Shown piece by piece: positions 26,801 to 34,106 of a stretch of DNA of 39,856 bases. The stretch covers positions 1 to 39,856 of the forward strand of contig NZ_JAAVJB010000022.1 in the NCBI RefSeq assembly GCF_012034385.1, in the 5' to 3' direction. The DNA is from Streptomyces spiramenti. GTDB taxonomy: Bacteria; Actinomycetota; Actinomycetes; Streptomycetales; Streptomycetaceae. A program made the translations under genes and the position numbers. Every line of letters starts with the position of its first letter. Positions within the stretch are counted from its first letter, which is position 1. The notes below the pieces were generated by a model that did no database searches, was not told the origin of the DNA, and was given only the letters and a program-made list of their open reading frames with translations.

Positions 26801-28106
26801 CGATCCAGAAGCCCGATGCCTGCTGCGTGTTCCACGTCGTGGAGGAGGTGATGCCCTTGGTGCGCCACAGCTGCACGGGGTGCGCGGTGCACTGGGCGGA
26901 GTGGGTGTTGCGGACGACGAACTCCGCCTTCTGCACCCGGGTTCCGGCGAACCGGGAGGTGTCGATGCGGTAGAAGAGCCGCTTCACCTCGTTGGGGTTG
27001 CATCCGGACCAGCCCACGCAGTAGCCGAGGCCCTCGTCCGCCCGGCCGTTGAACTTCCACTGCGGGCTGCTGGACCAGTGGCGGGAGACCATCGTCCACG
27101 CGGATGCGCGCGGCGAGTGCGTCTGCGGGTCGATGTAGACGGGGTACTGCACGTCCTCGCCGCGGAGCACCGAGAGGTCGGGGCCGAGGACCAGCTCGCC
27201 GAGCGAGCCGTCGCTGTCGACCTCCAACTCGACCTCGGCCAGCCGGGACGAGTCACTGGGTGCCGGAGTCTCGTCCGCGTCGATGGCGGGGGCCGCCGCG
27301 CGCGCCTGCGCGCCGCCTTCCGTCGCCGTCGGGGTGGAGGAGTCCCACATCAGGGGGGTGGGGGCCTCGAAGACGACGCCGCCAGAACCCGCGTCGAGCG
27401 CGGTCAGCCCCCCTTCGGGGGTGGTCTCGACCCGCAGTCCGCTCGTCTCCAGCTCGAAGCGGATCTTCTCCAGCTCGGGATTGGCGGCGGCCTCGGCGTT
27501 CTTGACGACGAGGAGGGAGAAGAACCCGTCGGGAACCGCCTCCATCCGCAGGTCCACGCCTGGGAGCACATCGCGGTAGGTCGCGCGCTCCTGCGCCAGG
27601 ACGGGCTCGGGGAGTTCTCCCGGCCAGTCGAGCGCGAACTCGCGGCCGTGCTTGGACAGCACCACGAGTTCGTCGTCGCCGCCCGCCGAGAAGGTCACGT
27701 CCACCGTGGCGGCGGTCGGGGCTATTCGCCCGTCATCGTCCGCCGCGAGGTCGAGGTCGACGCGCTGCCATTCACCGGCCACCCGCGACCACACCGGGAC
27801 GACGTACTCCCGTGCCTCCAGGTCACCGTCGGGGGTGGCGAACACCTCGCGGGCCTCGCCGCGCTGGGAGACGACCTCGACGGGTTCCCCGGTTGCGCGA
27901 GCCTCGGCTATCGCCGTGGCCTCGGGCGACTCCTCCGGGAGCGCCGGGTCGTACTGCTCGCCCGGCACGGTGGGGGACTCCGACGCCGGCTCGCTACCGG
28001 CCGCGGGGGCCGCCTGCGTCGCTGGAGCGAGCCCCAACGCCACCGCCATGGACACCGTGACCGCAACCCCAGCCCGAACCGCAGGCAGGCGTGATCGCCC
28101 CACCAT
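23880..28106 (-). CDS. Secreted DNRLRE and triple-LamG protein upstream of the Rhs toxin
   Basis: About 1408 residues, exported through a signal peptide (VAVTVSMAVALGLAPATQAAP). Order: an N-terminal region of about 300 residues typical of Rhs-associated surface proteins; a DNRLRE domain near 319-505 (YPVYIDPQTHSP to LRVTYNRPPA); fibronectin-like parts; and three LamG/concanavalin-like jellyroll domains near 735-945, 955-1160 and 1170-1405, each with a FTVSTWARLD-type strand. Such proteins precede Rhs genes in many actinobacteria and probably help display or export the toxin. Several start codons are possible; ATG 28106 is chosen for the signal peptide, with GTG 28103 and an ATG at 28148 as alternatives. 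Confidence 0.88.
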   Translation of the reverse strand: MVGRSRLPAVRAGVAVTVSMAVALGLAPATQAAPAAGSEPASESPTVPGEQYDPALPEESPEATAIAEARATGEPVEVVSQRGEAREVFATPDGDLEAREYVVPVWSRVAGEWQRVDLDLAADDDGRIAPTAATVDVTFSAGGDDELVVLSKHGREFALDWPGELPEPVLAQERATYRDVLPGVDLRMEAVPDGFFSLLVVKNAEAAANPELEKIRFELETSGLRVETTPEGGLTALDAGSGGVVFEAPTPLMWDSSTPTATEGGAQARAAAPAIDADETPAPSDSSRLAEVELEVDSDGSLGELVLGPDLSVLRGEDVQYPVYIDPQTHSPRASAWTMVSRHWSSSPQWKFNGRADEGLGYCVGWSGCNPNEVKRLFYRIDTSRFAGTRVQKAEFVVRNTHSAQCTAHPVQLWRTKGITSSTTWNTQQASGFWIERLRTSSFHYGGNPQQGCRPAGDAEFDITSAVQKAADSRTSTMTFGLRASNESSNLHWKRFSKDAHLRVTYNRPPARIKPSQITLEYGGTCKPESNPAIARSLGNVHANNVTDPDGDSVRVQFRVRWSGGVWDAPLTSAKRSGSSFSLRLPNHLPQNSTLRLYARAYDGSHYGPWSEVDGHPCYFRYDTSVPAAPTITSDRYPEFDPSGTDIWYQGAGHYGGFTFTAADRDVNRYRYGINNDPTAANQVATSSGAARSVSVLPEEPGLHFVTVQALDQAGNISEVRTYQFLVSPGESPRAAFSFDEGPGAAAAEPDVPQHDATLTGGYALGAPGVLGTALQLDGETGHAAVEGPVVDTGKPFTVSTWARLDTKSAGSSVVVEQTGRNFAGFTIYHSGHYDQWAVLAQRSDDPAGTARSRILADVPVTTGTWTHLAASYDGTNLRFFVNGRLAGTTPHTSAWSAQTSLQIGASRRGSVVSEHLGGSVDQLQFFDYAMTTASGPMAQLYDKQAVSTAPHRPATAVFPFDEPAGTTTATGTADHGPAVYHGGVRTGRPGANEYAATFNGTDSYAVTEAPIVDTSRDFSVSAWARLDKSRADGAGIIAAQTGDDAPGLELYYSKSYDRWVFNQYRADTPTASPVRAMQPNGTVAQGDEWVHLVGVHDSVADTLTLYVNGVQAGRTTRGGAWDATGPVMIGAGSYSGDIRSHFPGDIDDVRFYSRVVTPTEVGQLLKQNPLLTARWELDAGSTTSPDASPNENHLTLHGGHEFGPGRHGDALLLDGATGYAQTAGVPLDTTASVSAAAWVQAAAAPEEPVTVLSAAGNRQNALAVRFLPHSEEPGWGSWQVAVAEEDDASSRLSSAVNQLFYDIRDWNHLALVYDGSTKRASLYVNGSLQEIVCTEDSDDSCVAGSSWTDNALTFEATHSFQLGRQRSGSGWSEYWPGAIDDVWLYQGVLSAAQVLATGFGDSITPGP

Positions 28107-28323
28107 TCCCCCCACGCACCCTTCCCCAGGTGTGAACACCGCCTCCACAGATGTGTGGGACCGCAGGAGCGTATGGTCACCACATGCGTCCTGTCCAGCA
28201 CTTTGTGATCACGCGAACCGTCAGATCGGACGCTGGGCGGTCAATTACGCACTCGTCGTGGTCGATAACGGGCAGTCGGGGGGTAGTTGTGAACACCCAG
28301 TGACACCTCGGGGTGCCCGGTAC

Positions 28324-28395
28324 GAGCTCGGCGGCGTCGATCAACTGCTGCGTGGCTGGCAGCCGGAGTGGGGGTCTCCGTGGCCGCAAGCTGCC
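28324..28395 (-). pseudogene. Hint-domain fragment
   Basis: The minus strand encodes LPATQQLIDAAELVPG, a short internal piece of a Hint domain, and the DNA matches 31917-31992 (the Hint part of the orphan toxin tip) for about 70 bases. It stands alone between the LamG gene and the truncated MerR copy. It is a recombination scar of a lost Rhs gene. The rest of 28107-28323 holds the promoter side of the LamG operon, with no other gene. Confidence 0.7.
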
Positions 28396-28397
28396 GT

Positions 28398-29107
28398 GGG
28401 CTATCGTCCGCCGGCGGGGTAGCGCCGAGCAGGTCGCCCTGCTGCGCCAGCTGGTGACCATGTCGGACGAGGAACGGGTTCGGTTGATCGAGGAGTTCTG
28501 GGCCGATGTGAGCGACGGCCTCAACGAGAACCCGCGGTTCGTGGCCGAGCTGAACTCGGCGCCGCCCCGGCTCCCGGACGAGCCGACTCCGGAGCAGTTG
28601 GACGCCTGGATCGAGTTGGCGTCGATGGTCAGCGATCCGGAGGTGCGGCGCGCGATCCGCGACGACCTGAACGACCGCTTCACCGACGGCCCCGGCCAGA
28701 TGCTGGTCTCCCCGTCGGCGCTCGCCTCCTACGAGAGCGCCACCCCGCTCATCGAGGAGGCCGTCGAGGCGCACAAGGCCGGCGTCGCCCCGGACTCGCC
28801 ACTCGGCCAGGAGTTGGCAGCCCGGTATCTCGCCTGGCTCGGCGAGATGTTCGACGCCTCCTTCGAGGACCCGGAGACGCGCGACGAGATCGGCCGCGGG
28901 CTTTCGGAGATCGAGCCGGCCATCCTCGCCGACTTGGAACAGTCAGCCCAGGGCCCACCCGCCACCGACCCCCAGGAGCGCTACCAGCACCTGGTCCAGG
29001 TCATCAGCGGCACCCTGGAATCCAACAACGCCCAACTAGCCGACTACGCCCGAGCCTTCACCTGGCTCTCCACCGCCCTCGCCCCCACCACCGTCCCACC
29101 CGACTAA
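28398..29107 (+). pseudogene. 5'-truncated copy of the MerR regulator
   Basis: The frame encodes the last 235 or so residues of the MerR protein at 15096-16124, almost unchanged (TMSDEERVRLIEEFWADVSD, DPEVRRAIRDDLNDRF, ESNNAQLADYARAFTWLS). The DNA-binding domain is missing, and the upstream sequence is the Hint scar. An in-frame ATG at 28460 could start a shorter protein, but no ribosome-binding site is evident. A role as a free effector domain is conceivable but unlikely. Confidence 0.85.
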
Positions 29108-29161
29108 CAACCCCGCCCACCGCAGCATCCCGCTCACTCCTGGCCTCTCGCCGATCAGGCC
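28398..29161 (+). repeat. Long direct repeat, right copy
   Basis: Partner of 15411-16185 in direct orientation. Homology starts abruptly at the Hint scar and fades after the stop codon around ATCAGGCC (to 29161). Recombination between the copies would remove about 13 kb including the whole Rhs/LamG/immunity block. Confidence 0.85.
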
Positions 29162-29235
29162 CTGGACCTCCACCTGTCGGAGTGCGGGGTGCGGTAGACG
29201 CGGAGGTGCGCCCGGCCCCTCCGATGTCTATCCAC

Positions 29236-29274
29236 GGCCCGGTGGGGCCAGCGATGAGGGGGTCGCCTCGGCTC
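29236..29274 (+). repeat. 40-bp dispersed direct repeat, copy 1
   Basis: Matches 30761-30800 with three substitutions and one indel (GGCCCGGTGG at the left, GAGGGGGTCGCCT in the middle). The two copies enclose the IS110 and IS5 fragments. This may be an insertion-sequence end or part of an older element. Confidence 0.6.
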
Positions 29275-29363
29275 GGGGGCACTGGGATCTTCGCAGTACT
29301 CGGTGCGGGCCCGGTCAGCCTTCCTCTCGGGCGACGGTTGCCGTCACCCACACGGCGGCGAAG

Positions 29364-29453
29364 CCCTCGGGTACGAGGCGACGGAAGCAGCGCAGCGATC
29401 AACTCCCACTTCCCATAAGTCAGATCAGACGGATACCCCGGTGCTCGGCCCAC
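29364..29453 (-). pseudogene. IS5-type transposase N-terminal fragment
   Basis: The minus strand encodes GYPSDLTYGKWELIAALLP, the start of IS5/IS112-like transposases. Nothing of the rest of the enzyme follows in frame. It is a short scar. Confidence 0.7.
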
Positions 29454-29489
29454 GCTCTACCCAACGAGCCACCCCACCCACCAACACGC

Positions 29490-30023
29490 TCTGAGCACGG
29501 CCGGGTGCTGGATGCGCGGGCCCAGGACGCGTTCGAGCGACGGGTGGATCTGGGTGAGCAGGCCGCGGAGCCGGTTGGCGATCCGGATGGACTCGCCCGC
29601 CAGGTCGTCGTCGAACCCGGCGATCATTGCGAGCTCGGCGACCGTCTCGTCAGCGGGATAGATGGTCCGCTGGGTGTGGGGCATGGCCCTGGCGGCGTCC
29701 GCGATGACGAACGCGTCGCGAGCGTCGGTCTTGGACTGGACCAGGATAGAGATCGGCGATCCGCCGCATCGTGAGTCCGGGCAGGTAGGCGACCTGGCAG
29801 CCCCCGTCCCGGGCGATCGCCAGCGGCAGAGCCCCGATGGAGGCGTGCTGGTCGACGACCACCAGCACGGTGCCGTGCCTGGCCCGCAGCTTCTCGAACG
29901 GTTCCCGCAGTTTCGGTTCGCTGTTGGGCAGCGGCTTGTCGGACACTTTCTTCCCGGCGGGATTGACGGCGGTGGCGTGATGTTCGCCCTTGCCGACATC
30001 AAGCCCCAGATAGACACCGATGT
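29490..30023 (-). pseudogene. IS110-family transposase, frameshifted and truncated
   Basis: Starts with GVYLGLDVGKGEHHATAVNP, the DEDD transposase opening of IS110 enzymes, and runs to LTMRRIADLYPG. A frameshift near 29755 then leads to QSKTDARDAFVIADAARAMP and RIANRLRGLLTQIHPSLERVLG. The C-terminal transposase domain is absent, and the sequence stops being similar near 29490. It is inactive. Confidence 0.85.
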
Positions 30024-30292
30024 CAGTTTTATCCGTCGCGGCCGTTGCTCTCGCCCTCGCCTGTTCCCCGGCCTCACCTACGGCATCAGCGTGCTGGCAT
30101 CCACGTTACGAAGAGACTGCCTCGCCCGTTCATGGGTCCGGCGCTGGTACCTTTAATCAGCGGTCTGCCAGTGCCTCCGGCACCGGCGGCACCACCTTTT
30201 CGATCATCTCGACTGGGGGCTCAAGTCATACCGGGGCCGAAGGCCGGGAGCCTCATTGCGAGGCCACGAGAACGGTAACGGGGGCTCGCTGA

Positions 30293-30742
30293 CCGGGCCG
30301 CACCCGGGTCGATCGCGGTAAGAAGGGCGGCAAGCTGCACAAGCTGTCCGAGGCCCAGGGCCGTCCGCTCCCCGCGGCCGTGTCCGGCGCGAACATGCAC
30401 GACAGTCTCGCCCTCAAGCCGCTGATCCGCGGGATACCCGCCATCCGCACCAGGTGCGGACCTCGTCGGCGCCTCCCGGTCAAGCTCCGTGCCGACAAGG
30501 CGTACTACTCCGCGGACCACCTCGCCTGGCTGCGTGAACGGGGACTTGTCCCGCGCATCGCCAGGCCGGGAATCGATTCCGGCGAACGTCTCGGCCGGCA
30601 CCGCTGGAAGATCGAGAGATCGATCGCTTGGCTCTTCGGATACCTATGGCTCACAGTCCGATACGAGCGAAAGGGCTCCCACTTCTTCGCCTTCCTCGGC
30701 CTGGCCACCACCCTGACCTGCTACAAGAAACTTACCGCGTGA
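30293..30742 (+). pseudogene. IS5-family transposase, C-terminal half only
   Basis: An open frame from 30293 encodes VDRGKKGGKLHKLSEAQGR, then SGANMHDSLALKPLIRGIPA, LRADKAYYSADHLAWLRERG and RHRWKIERSIAWLFGYLWLT, ending TCYKKLTA. These are the second and third acidic regions of an IS5-group DDE transposase. The N-terminal half is missing: a stop codon lies at 30290-30292, and the sequence before it does not match. Probably the end of the element lies near 30745-30755. Confidence 0.85.
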
Positions 30743-30760
30743 GACAAACCTCTAGGGCTT

Positions 30761-30800
30761 GGCCCGGTGGTGCCGGCGACGAGGGGGTCGCCTCCGGCTC
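30761..30800 (+). repeat. 40-bp dispersed direct repeat, copy 2
   Basis: Partner of 29236-29274, immediately right of the IS5 fragment. The stretch 30801-30907 has no gene; it includes a short repeated GTTGCCGTCA. Confidence 0.6.
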
Positions 30801-30907
30801 CTGACTCGCACGTGAAGTCCGCTGACGTTGCCGTCACCGTTGCCGTCAAGAACCTGTGCGGCGGTACCTGCCCCGCTGTCTGCGGAATGCGCTCTTCCTG
30901 CAATTCA

Positions 30908-31270
30908 TCAGCGGTTTGAGCTGTCTTCGGAATTTCTATAGACCACTTGATCCTGAGGGTCATACGCAGTCAGCCCGTGCGTCGACGCCAAGCCGAGTAG
31001 CGCCGAAGAGACTTCACTGGAGCGCGACCAAGAGATAGCGGCGATTACGCACTCTCCAGTGACATAGAGAGGAGAAGCCCATGGAGACTCCTCCATATTT
31101 TCCTCGCTTAGATCTGGAAATTCGGAGATCACGGCTCGGTAGAAATCATCGACCGCTGAACTTTCTTTGACGGTACCGGTAACTCCATCCGTCAACTGAT
31201 CGTAGATCTGAGCGGCTTCCCCTAGCGTAGGGGCCACTCTTTGATGCCAAAATACCAGATCGAAACTCAT
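30908..31270 (-). CDS. Putative immunity protein of the orphan toxin
   Basis: 120 residues from ATG 31270, with GAGG at 8 nt. It begins MSFDLVFWHQRVAPTLGEAA and contains EENMEESPWASPLYVTGECV then IAAISWSRSSEVSSALLGLA and ends acidic. I know proteins of this look beside actinobacterial toxin genes but no family number. It lies directly downstream of the orphan PD-(D/E)XK toxin tip, the usual place for the cognate immunity gene. The sequence is relatively AT-rich, like other cassette genes. Confidence 0.7.
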   Translation of the reverse strand: MSFDLVFWHQRVAPTLGEAAQIYDQLTDGVTGTVKESSAVDDFYRAVISEFPDLSEENMEESPWASPLYVTGECVIAAISWSRSSEVSSALLGLASTHGLTAYDPQDQVVYRNSEDSSNR

Positions 31271-31359
31271 CGTCGCCACCTCTTCCGATTCGCTAGCCGG
31301 GGTCGACTCGCAGCACTGAACTTCGGATACACTACCGCAGTCCGGCCAGTTCGCCTTGT

Positions 31360-31391
31360 GGGGGTCGACCCGATCGTCCGGGTCGACCCCC
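31360..31391. terminator. Strong hairpin between orphan toxin and its putative immunity gene
   Basis: Perfect 12-bp arms (31360-31371 and 31380-31391) with an 8-nt loop, 8 nt downstream of the toxin stop at 31399. Each arm contains GTCGAC. It would separate toxin expression from immunity expression, so the immunity gene may have its own promoter. Confidence 0.6.
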
Positions 31392-31398
31392 GCAGGCT

Positions 31399-32010
31399 CT
31401 ACCGATCTATCCAAACATCGTGGACCCCGACAAGTGTTCTGCCATCTCTAGTTGTGACCGTATTACCAGGCGTATTGAGCCAATCATCGAATTTTCGTTG
31501 CTGGGGGTCCTTCTTGGCGGTTCCGCCCTTCACCTCTATTCCGTACCACTGACCGTTGATCTCAACCGTTCCGTCATACTTGCGGACTGGCATTCCTGGA
31601 GCGGAAACTCCAGTTTCTTTGCGCCTGACCACTGCGCCGTCCATTTCCAGCTGATCCCAGGCGTTTGCTTCATCCGGAGCGCCATCTCGTCCAGGCTCGC
31701 CATCACGCTTCGAGAACTTGCCGTCCGCCGAGCGCGGGACCCCAGCTGGGCATCCCCCAGAATTGTGGACCAAGACCGGAGTCTGGCCTGCCAGCACCTA
31801 GTACGTGTGGACGCCCTCGACGGTGAGGTTGTGGACGGTCGTGGCCGTCGTGCTGGTGGTGACGGCGGTGACGTCAACGAGGGTGCCGTCGTTGGCGTGG
31901 AGCTGGGCGCCCGGTTTGAGCTCCGCGGCGTCGATCCACTGCTGGGTTGCTGGCAGCCAGAGTGGGTGGTTGTCGGTGGCTATGAGCTGCGGCGAGCCAC
32001 CGTTGCTTCC
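31399..32010 (-). pseudogene. Orphan Rhs tip: truncated Hint domain with in-frame stop, then nuclease-type toxin
   Basis: The frame begins inside a Hint domain (SNGGSPQLIATDNHPLWLPA, then TVHNLTVEGVHTY), meets a TAG at 31798-31800 where TAC would give the normal HTYYVLAG, and continues VLAGQTPVLVHNSGG into a toxin of about 120 residues. The toxin has KYDGTVEINGQWYGIEVKGG: Asp, then Glu-x-Lys, the PD-(D/E)XK nuclease motif. No Rhs body precedes it. A GTG directly after the TAG could start a 132-residue free toxin, but its ribosome-binding site is poor. It is a stored tip that could be recombined onto an Rhs gene, or a decaying remnant. Confidence 0.8.
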
Positions 32011-32014
32011 CTGA

Positions 32015-32302
32015 TCAGGAGGATGCTTCGTCACCGATGGCGCGAAGCACGTCGGAGAGCCACACGAAGCCGTGTCCCACGACACGGTCGGGATCGGAGA
32101 GCATATCTTCCAGGTGGCCCCACGACTCAGAGAGCATGCCGATCGTGAGATTCTGCGGTTCGCTGTAGACGTTGTACGCCTGATCCCGCGGAACCGACCA
32201 GAAGGCGTCCGCTTCGATGTCCAAAACCTGCTCATCGGTCTGGATCCGCTCCATGAGCAAGTCGATCACATTCTTGAGCTTGTCGACTGGAATCTCGACC
32301 AT
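32015..32302 (-). CDS. Putative immunity protein
   Basis: 95 acidic residues beginning MVEIPVDKLKNVIDLLMER, with DIEADAFWSVPRDQAYNVY and LTIGMLSESWGHLEDML. It is entirely alpha-helical by eye. No family number is recalled. It lies 4 nt upstream of the broken Hint frame and in line with the other immunity genes, so I infer an immunity role. GGGGGAG lies about 10 nt before ATG 32302. Confidence 0.65.
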   Translation of the reverse strand: MVEIPVDKLKNVIDLLMERIQTDEQVLDIEADAFWSVPRDQAYNVYSEPQNLTIGMLSESWGHLEDMLSDPDRVVGHGFVWLSDVLRAIGDEASS

Positions 32303-32380
32303 CAGAAAACACTCCCCCTGATTTTGTAAGTTCTCGTGGAGGTCGGCGTCGGCGCAGTGACTTGAATTACCATGGCGATA

Positions 32381-32669
32381 CTAGGGCCGGGGTCCAGCGT
32401 CAGACTGCTCCGGGTGCCAGGCGTTCCGCAGCTGAATATCGGCACACCAGCCGCTGGGGCGCGCTGAGTCTTCCGCCCACCGGTACCCCGATTCCTTTCG
32501 AGCGTCTCGAGCTCGTGCGATGCCCGAAGGGCGTATATCTTCGTACCCGAATTCGATCCCGCAGCAGTCACAGATCTCGAAGCTCGGAGTATATCCGTTT
32601 TCCCCCCCAGGGGGGTTGGTGCTGCAGCAGGCCACAGACTCGACGGTGCAATGTGACCTCTCTGGACAT
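32381..32669 (-). pseudogene. Cys-rich immunity-like gene broken at a G7 run
   Basis: Starts MSREVTLHRRVCGLLQHQPPWG from ATG 32669 and continues in another frame as ENGYTPSFEICDCCGIEFGY then ARPSGWCADIQLRNAWHP. The two parts join as one small family with C-x-x-C pairs, here apparently degraded or a putative zinc ribbon. The shift falls in seven consecutive G on the coding strand (32602-32608): six would restore the frame. It is either a true mutation, a sequencing error, or a switchable tract. Confidence 0.7.
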
Positions 32670-32901
32670 GTAGATCTCTCGCTGTCTTTCGGTTCTGTCA
32701 GGCTGCCGAGCCTCAACCTTGTCTGTTGTTGCAGATCGGAAGGTCAAGGCACTCGCGGCAGCTCGCGTTCGGCTCGCGAGACCAGCTCGCCGTAGGTGAG
32801 CTCGGCCCGCTATCTCCGATATCAGGAGTTCACGCTGCGTGTCTCTCATGCGCGTACCCAGCGTCCGCTCTGCTTTCCTGAAAGCGGCGACTTGGCTTTC
32901 G

Positions 32902-33389
32902 TCAAGCCGTCGCTCCCATCGGGTGTCGCTGAGGAAGGAGCCTTCCGGGTCGCGCAGCAAGAGCCCACGAGCTGTCTCGATCGTAGCCCGTTCCGGAAAA
33001 CTGTGATGCAGCTCTGCTGAAGAGATGCGAACCGCGTGAACGTAGTGCCTGAACGAATTCAGCCTCGTTGGTGAGTAGTTTTCGAATCTGTTCCGCCATG
33101 GTAACGAATGCCAGCAATCTTCCTTTGGGCTCACCACTAAGGTTGACCTGAACAGGCTGGTCCGGGAAACAGAAGGAGCTCGATCCCGTCGCGCGGAGCG
33201 AGCAGACCGGATCAACCAGGTATGCCCAGAGGGGGTGGACGTAGTCCCGCAGGTGACGTCGAGAAAGGGGCGGCCATCGATGGAGACGGAGGCCGATCCC
33301 TCGATGCTTCCGGAATCCTTGGCTTGCTCTGTGTCGACTCGAATGAAGCTGTTGGAATGCGCTCTGAGGAATGTTTCGACGATGATCAT
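32902..33389 (-). pseudogene. Frameshifted immunity-like gene
   Basis: The first part from ATG 33389 reads MIIVETFLRAHSNSFIRVDT to SVSIDGRPFLDV. A shift near 33250 leads to RDYVHPLWAYLVDPVCSLRA, then QPVQVNLSGEPKGRLLAFVT and AEQIRKLLTNEAEFVQALR, ending at 32902. Joined, it would be about 162 residues. The protein is unknown to me; position and composition suggest immunity. The C-terminal boundary is uncertain because another frame also looks protein-like to about 32700. Confidence 0.55.
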
Positions 33390-33454
33390 CGGTGGATCAG
33401 TGGGGCCCGTTTCGGTTGTCTTTGCCGCTGCTGGTTTCGATCGGGTAGTGATCT

Positions 33455-33862
33455 CTACTGGCTCTTGTGCGTGACGTCCAGCGAAAGTGCATCGCCGGAG
33501 CTGACGGTGACCCAGGCAGTGCGGAACTCCAGTAAAGTGCCGATCTCCTCGCCCACGGCATCGAGGAGACGTGAGGTCGAGGCGATGACATCGAGTCCGG
33601 GTTTTCCGATCTCTTCTACTTCCTCGAAAGCCCACGAATCGATCGGGAAACACCATGCGGGCAGGTTGGGCCAGTGGCCCTCGGTCGTTCTGAGGGTCCA
33701 GTCCGTTCCGCAAGAGAAGACGATGGAAGGGGGCGTGTCGCACACGAGCTCCAAGGCCTCGAATGAGGCAGATCGACCGGAGTCGTCCGGGGTGTACCTT
33801 ACGCCGTACGCGGCGCGCACACGCCTACCCGTCACCGGAACAGCGGAGCTGTCGTGGCTCAT
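33455..33862 (-). CDS. Hypothetical (probable immunity) protein with a TTA codon
   Basis: 135 residues from ATG 33862, with AGAGG at 8 nt. Contains FEALELVCDTPPSIVFSCGT, GHWPNLPAWCFPIDSWAFEE and VGEEIGTLLEFRTAWVTVSS. No family number is known to me. Leu110, in GTLLEF, is encoded by TTA (plus-strand taa at 33533-33535), read only by the bldA tRNA present in this same window. Its place in the row of cassette genes suggests immunity against a sibling toxin. Confidence 0.65.
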   Translation of the reverse strand: MSHDSSAVPVTGRRVRAAYGVRYTPDDSGRSASFEALELVCDTPPSIVFSCGTDWTLRTTEGHWPNLPAWCFPIDSWAFEEVEEIGKPGLDVIASTSRLLDAVGEEIGTLLEFRTAWVTVSSGDALSLDVTHKSQ

Positions 33863-34106
33863 TGATTCGCCTCTCGCGAGTTTGGGTGTGTTTGCAGAGC
33901 CCTGTCGGGATGGAGTAGCGTCTCCAAGTGGTTTCGTGGTTCCATTCGTTTTCGTCCCAGCTTTGCTTTGGGGTGTTTGGCAACGACGGCTGCAGCGGTG
34001 AGTCCATGCCCGCAGGTCATCGCCATCGACTTCTGTGGCGGTTTGGTGCGCATGGGTTTCGATGTGTTGTTGCACAGCTCGCCCCGGCCTTGCGTGTGAA
34101 AACTTT

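Noticed and set aside
23847..28094. A 1415-codon plus-strand open frame opposite the LamG gene
   Set aside because: It mirrors the minus-strand gene in GC-rich DNA; its product is Arg/Gly/Val-rich without domains, while the minus strand shows signal peptide, DNRLRE and LamG.
31798..31800. Programmed readthrough of TAG in the orphan tip
   Set aside because: No stimulatory structure or known suppressor evidence; the frame is already truncated at its 5' end, so decay is the simpler reading.
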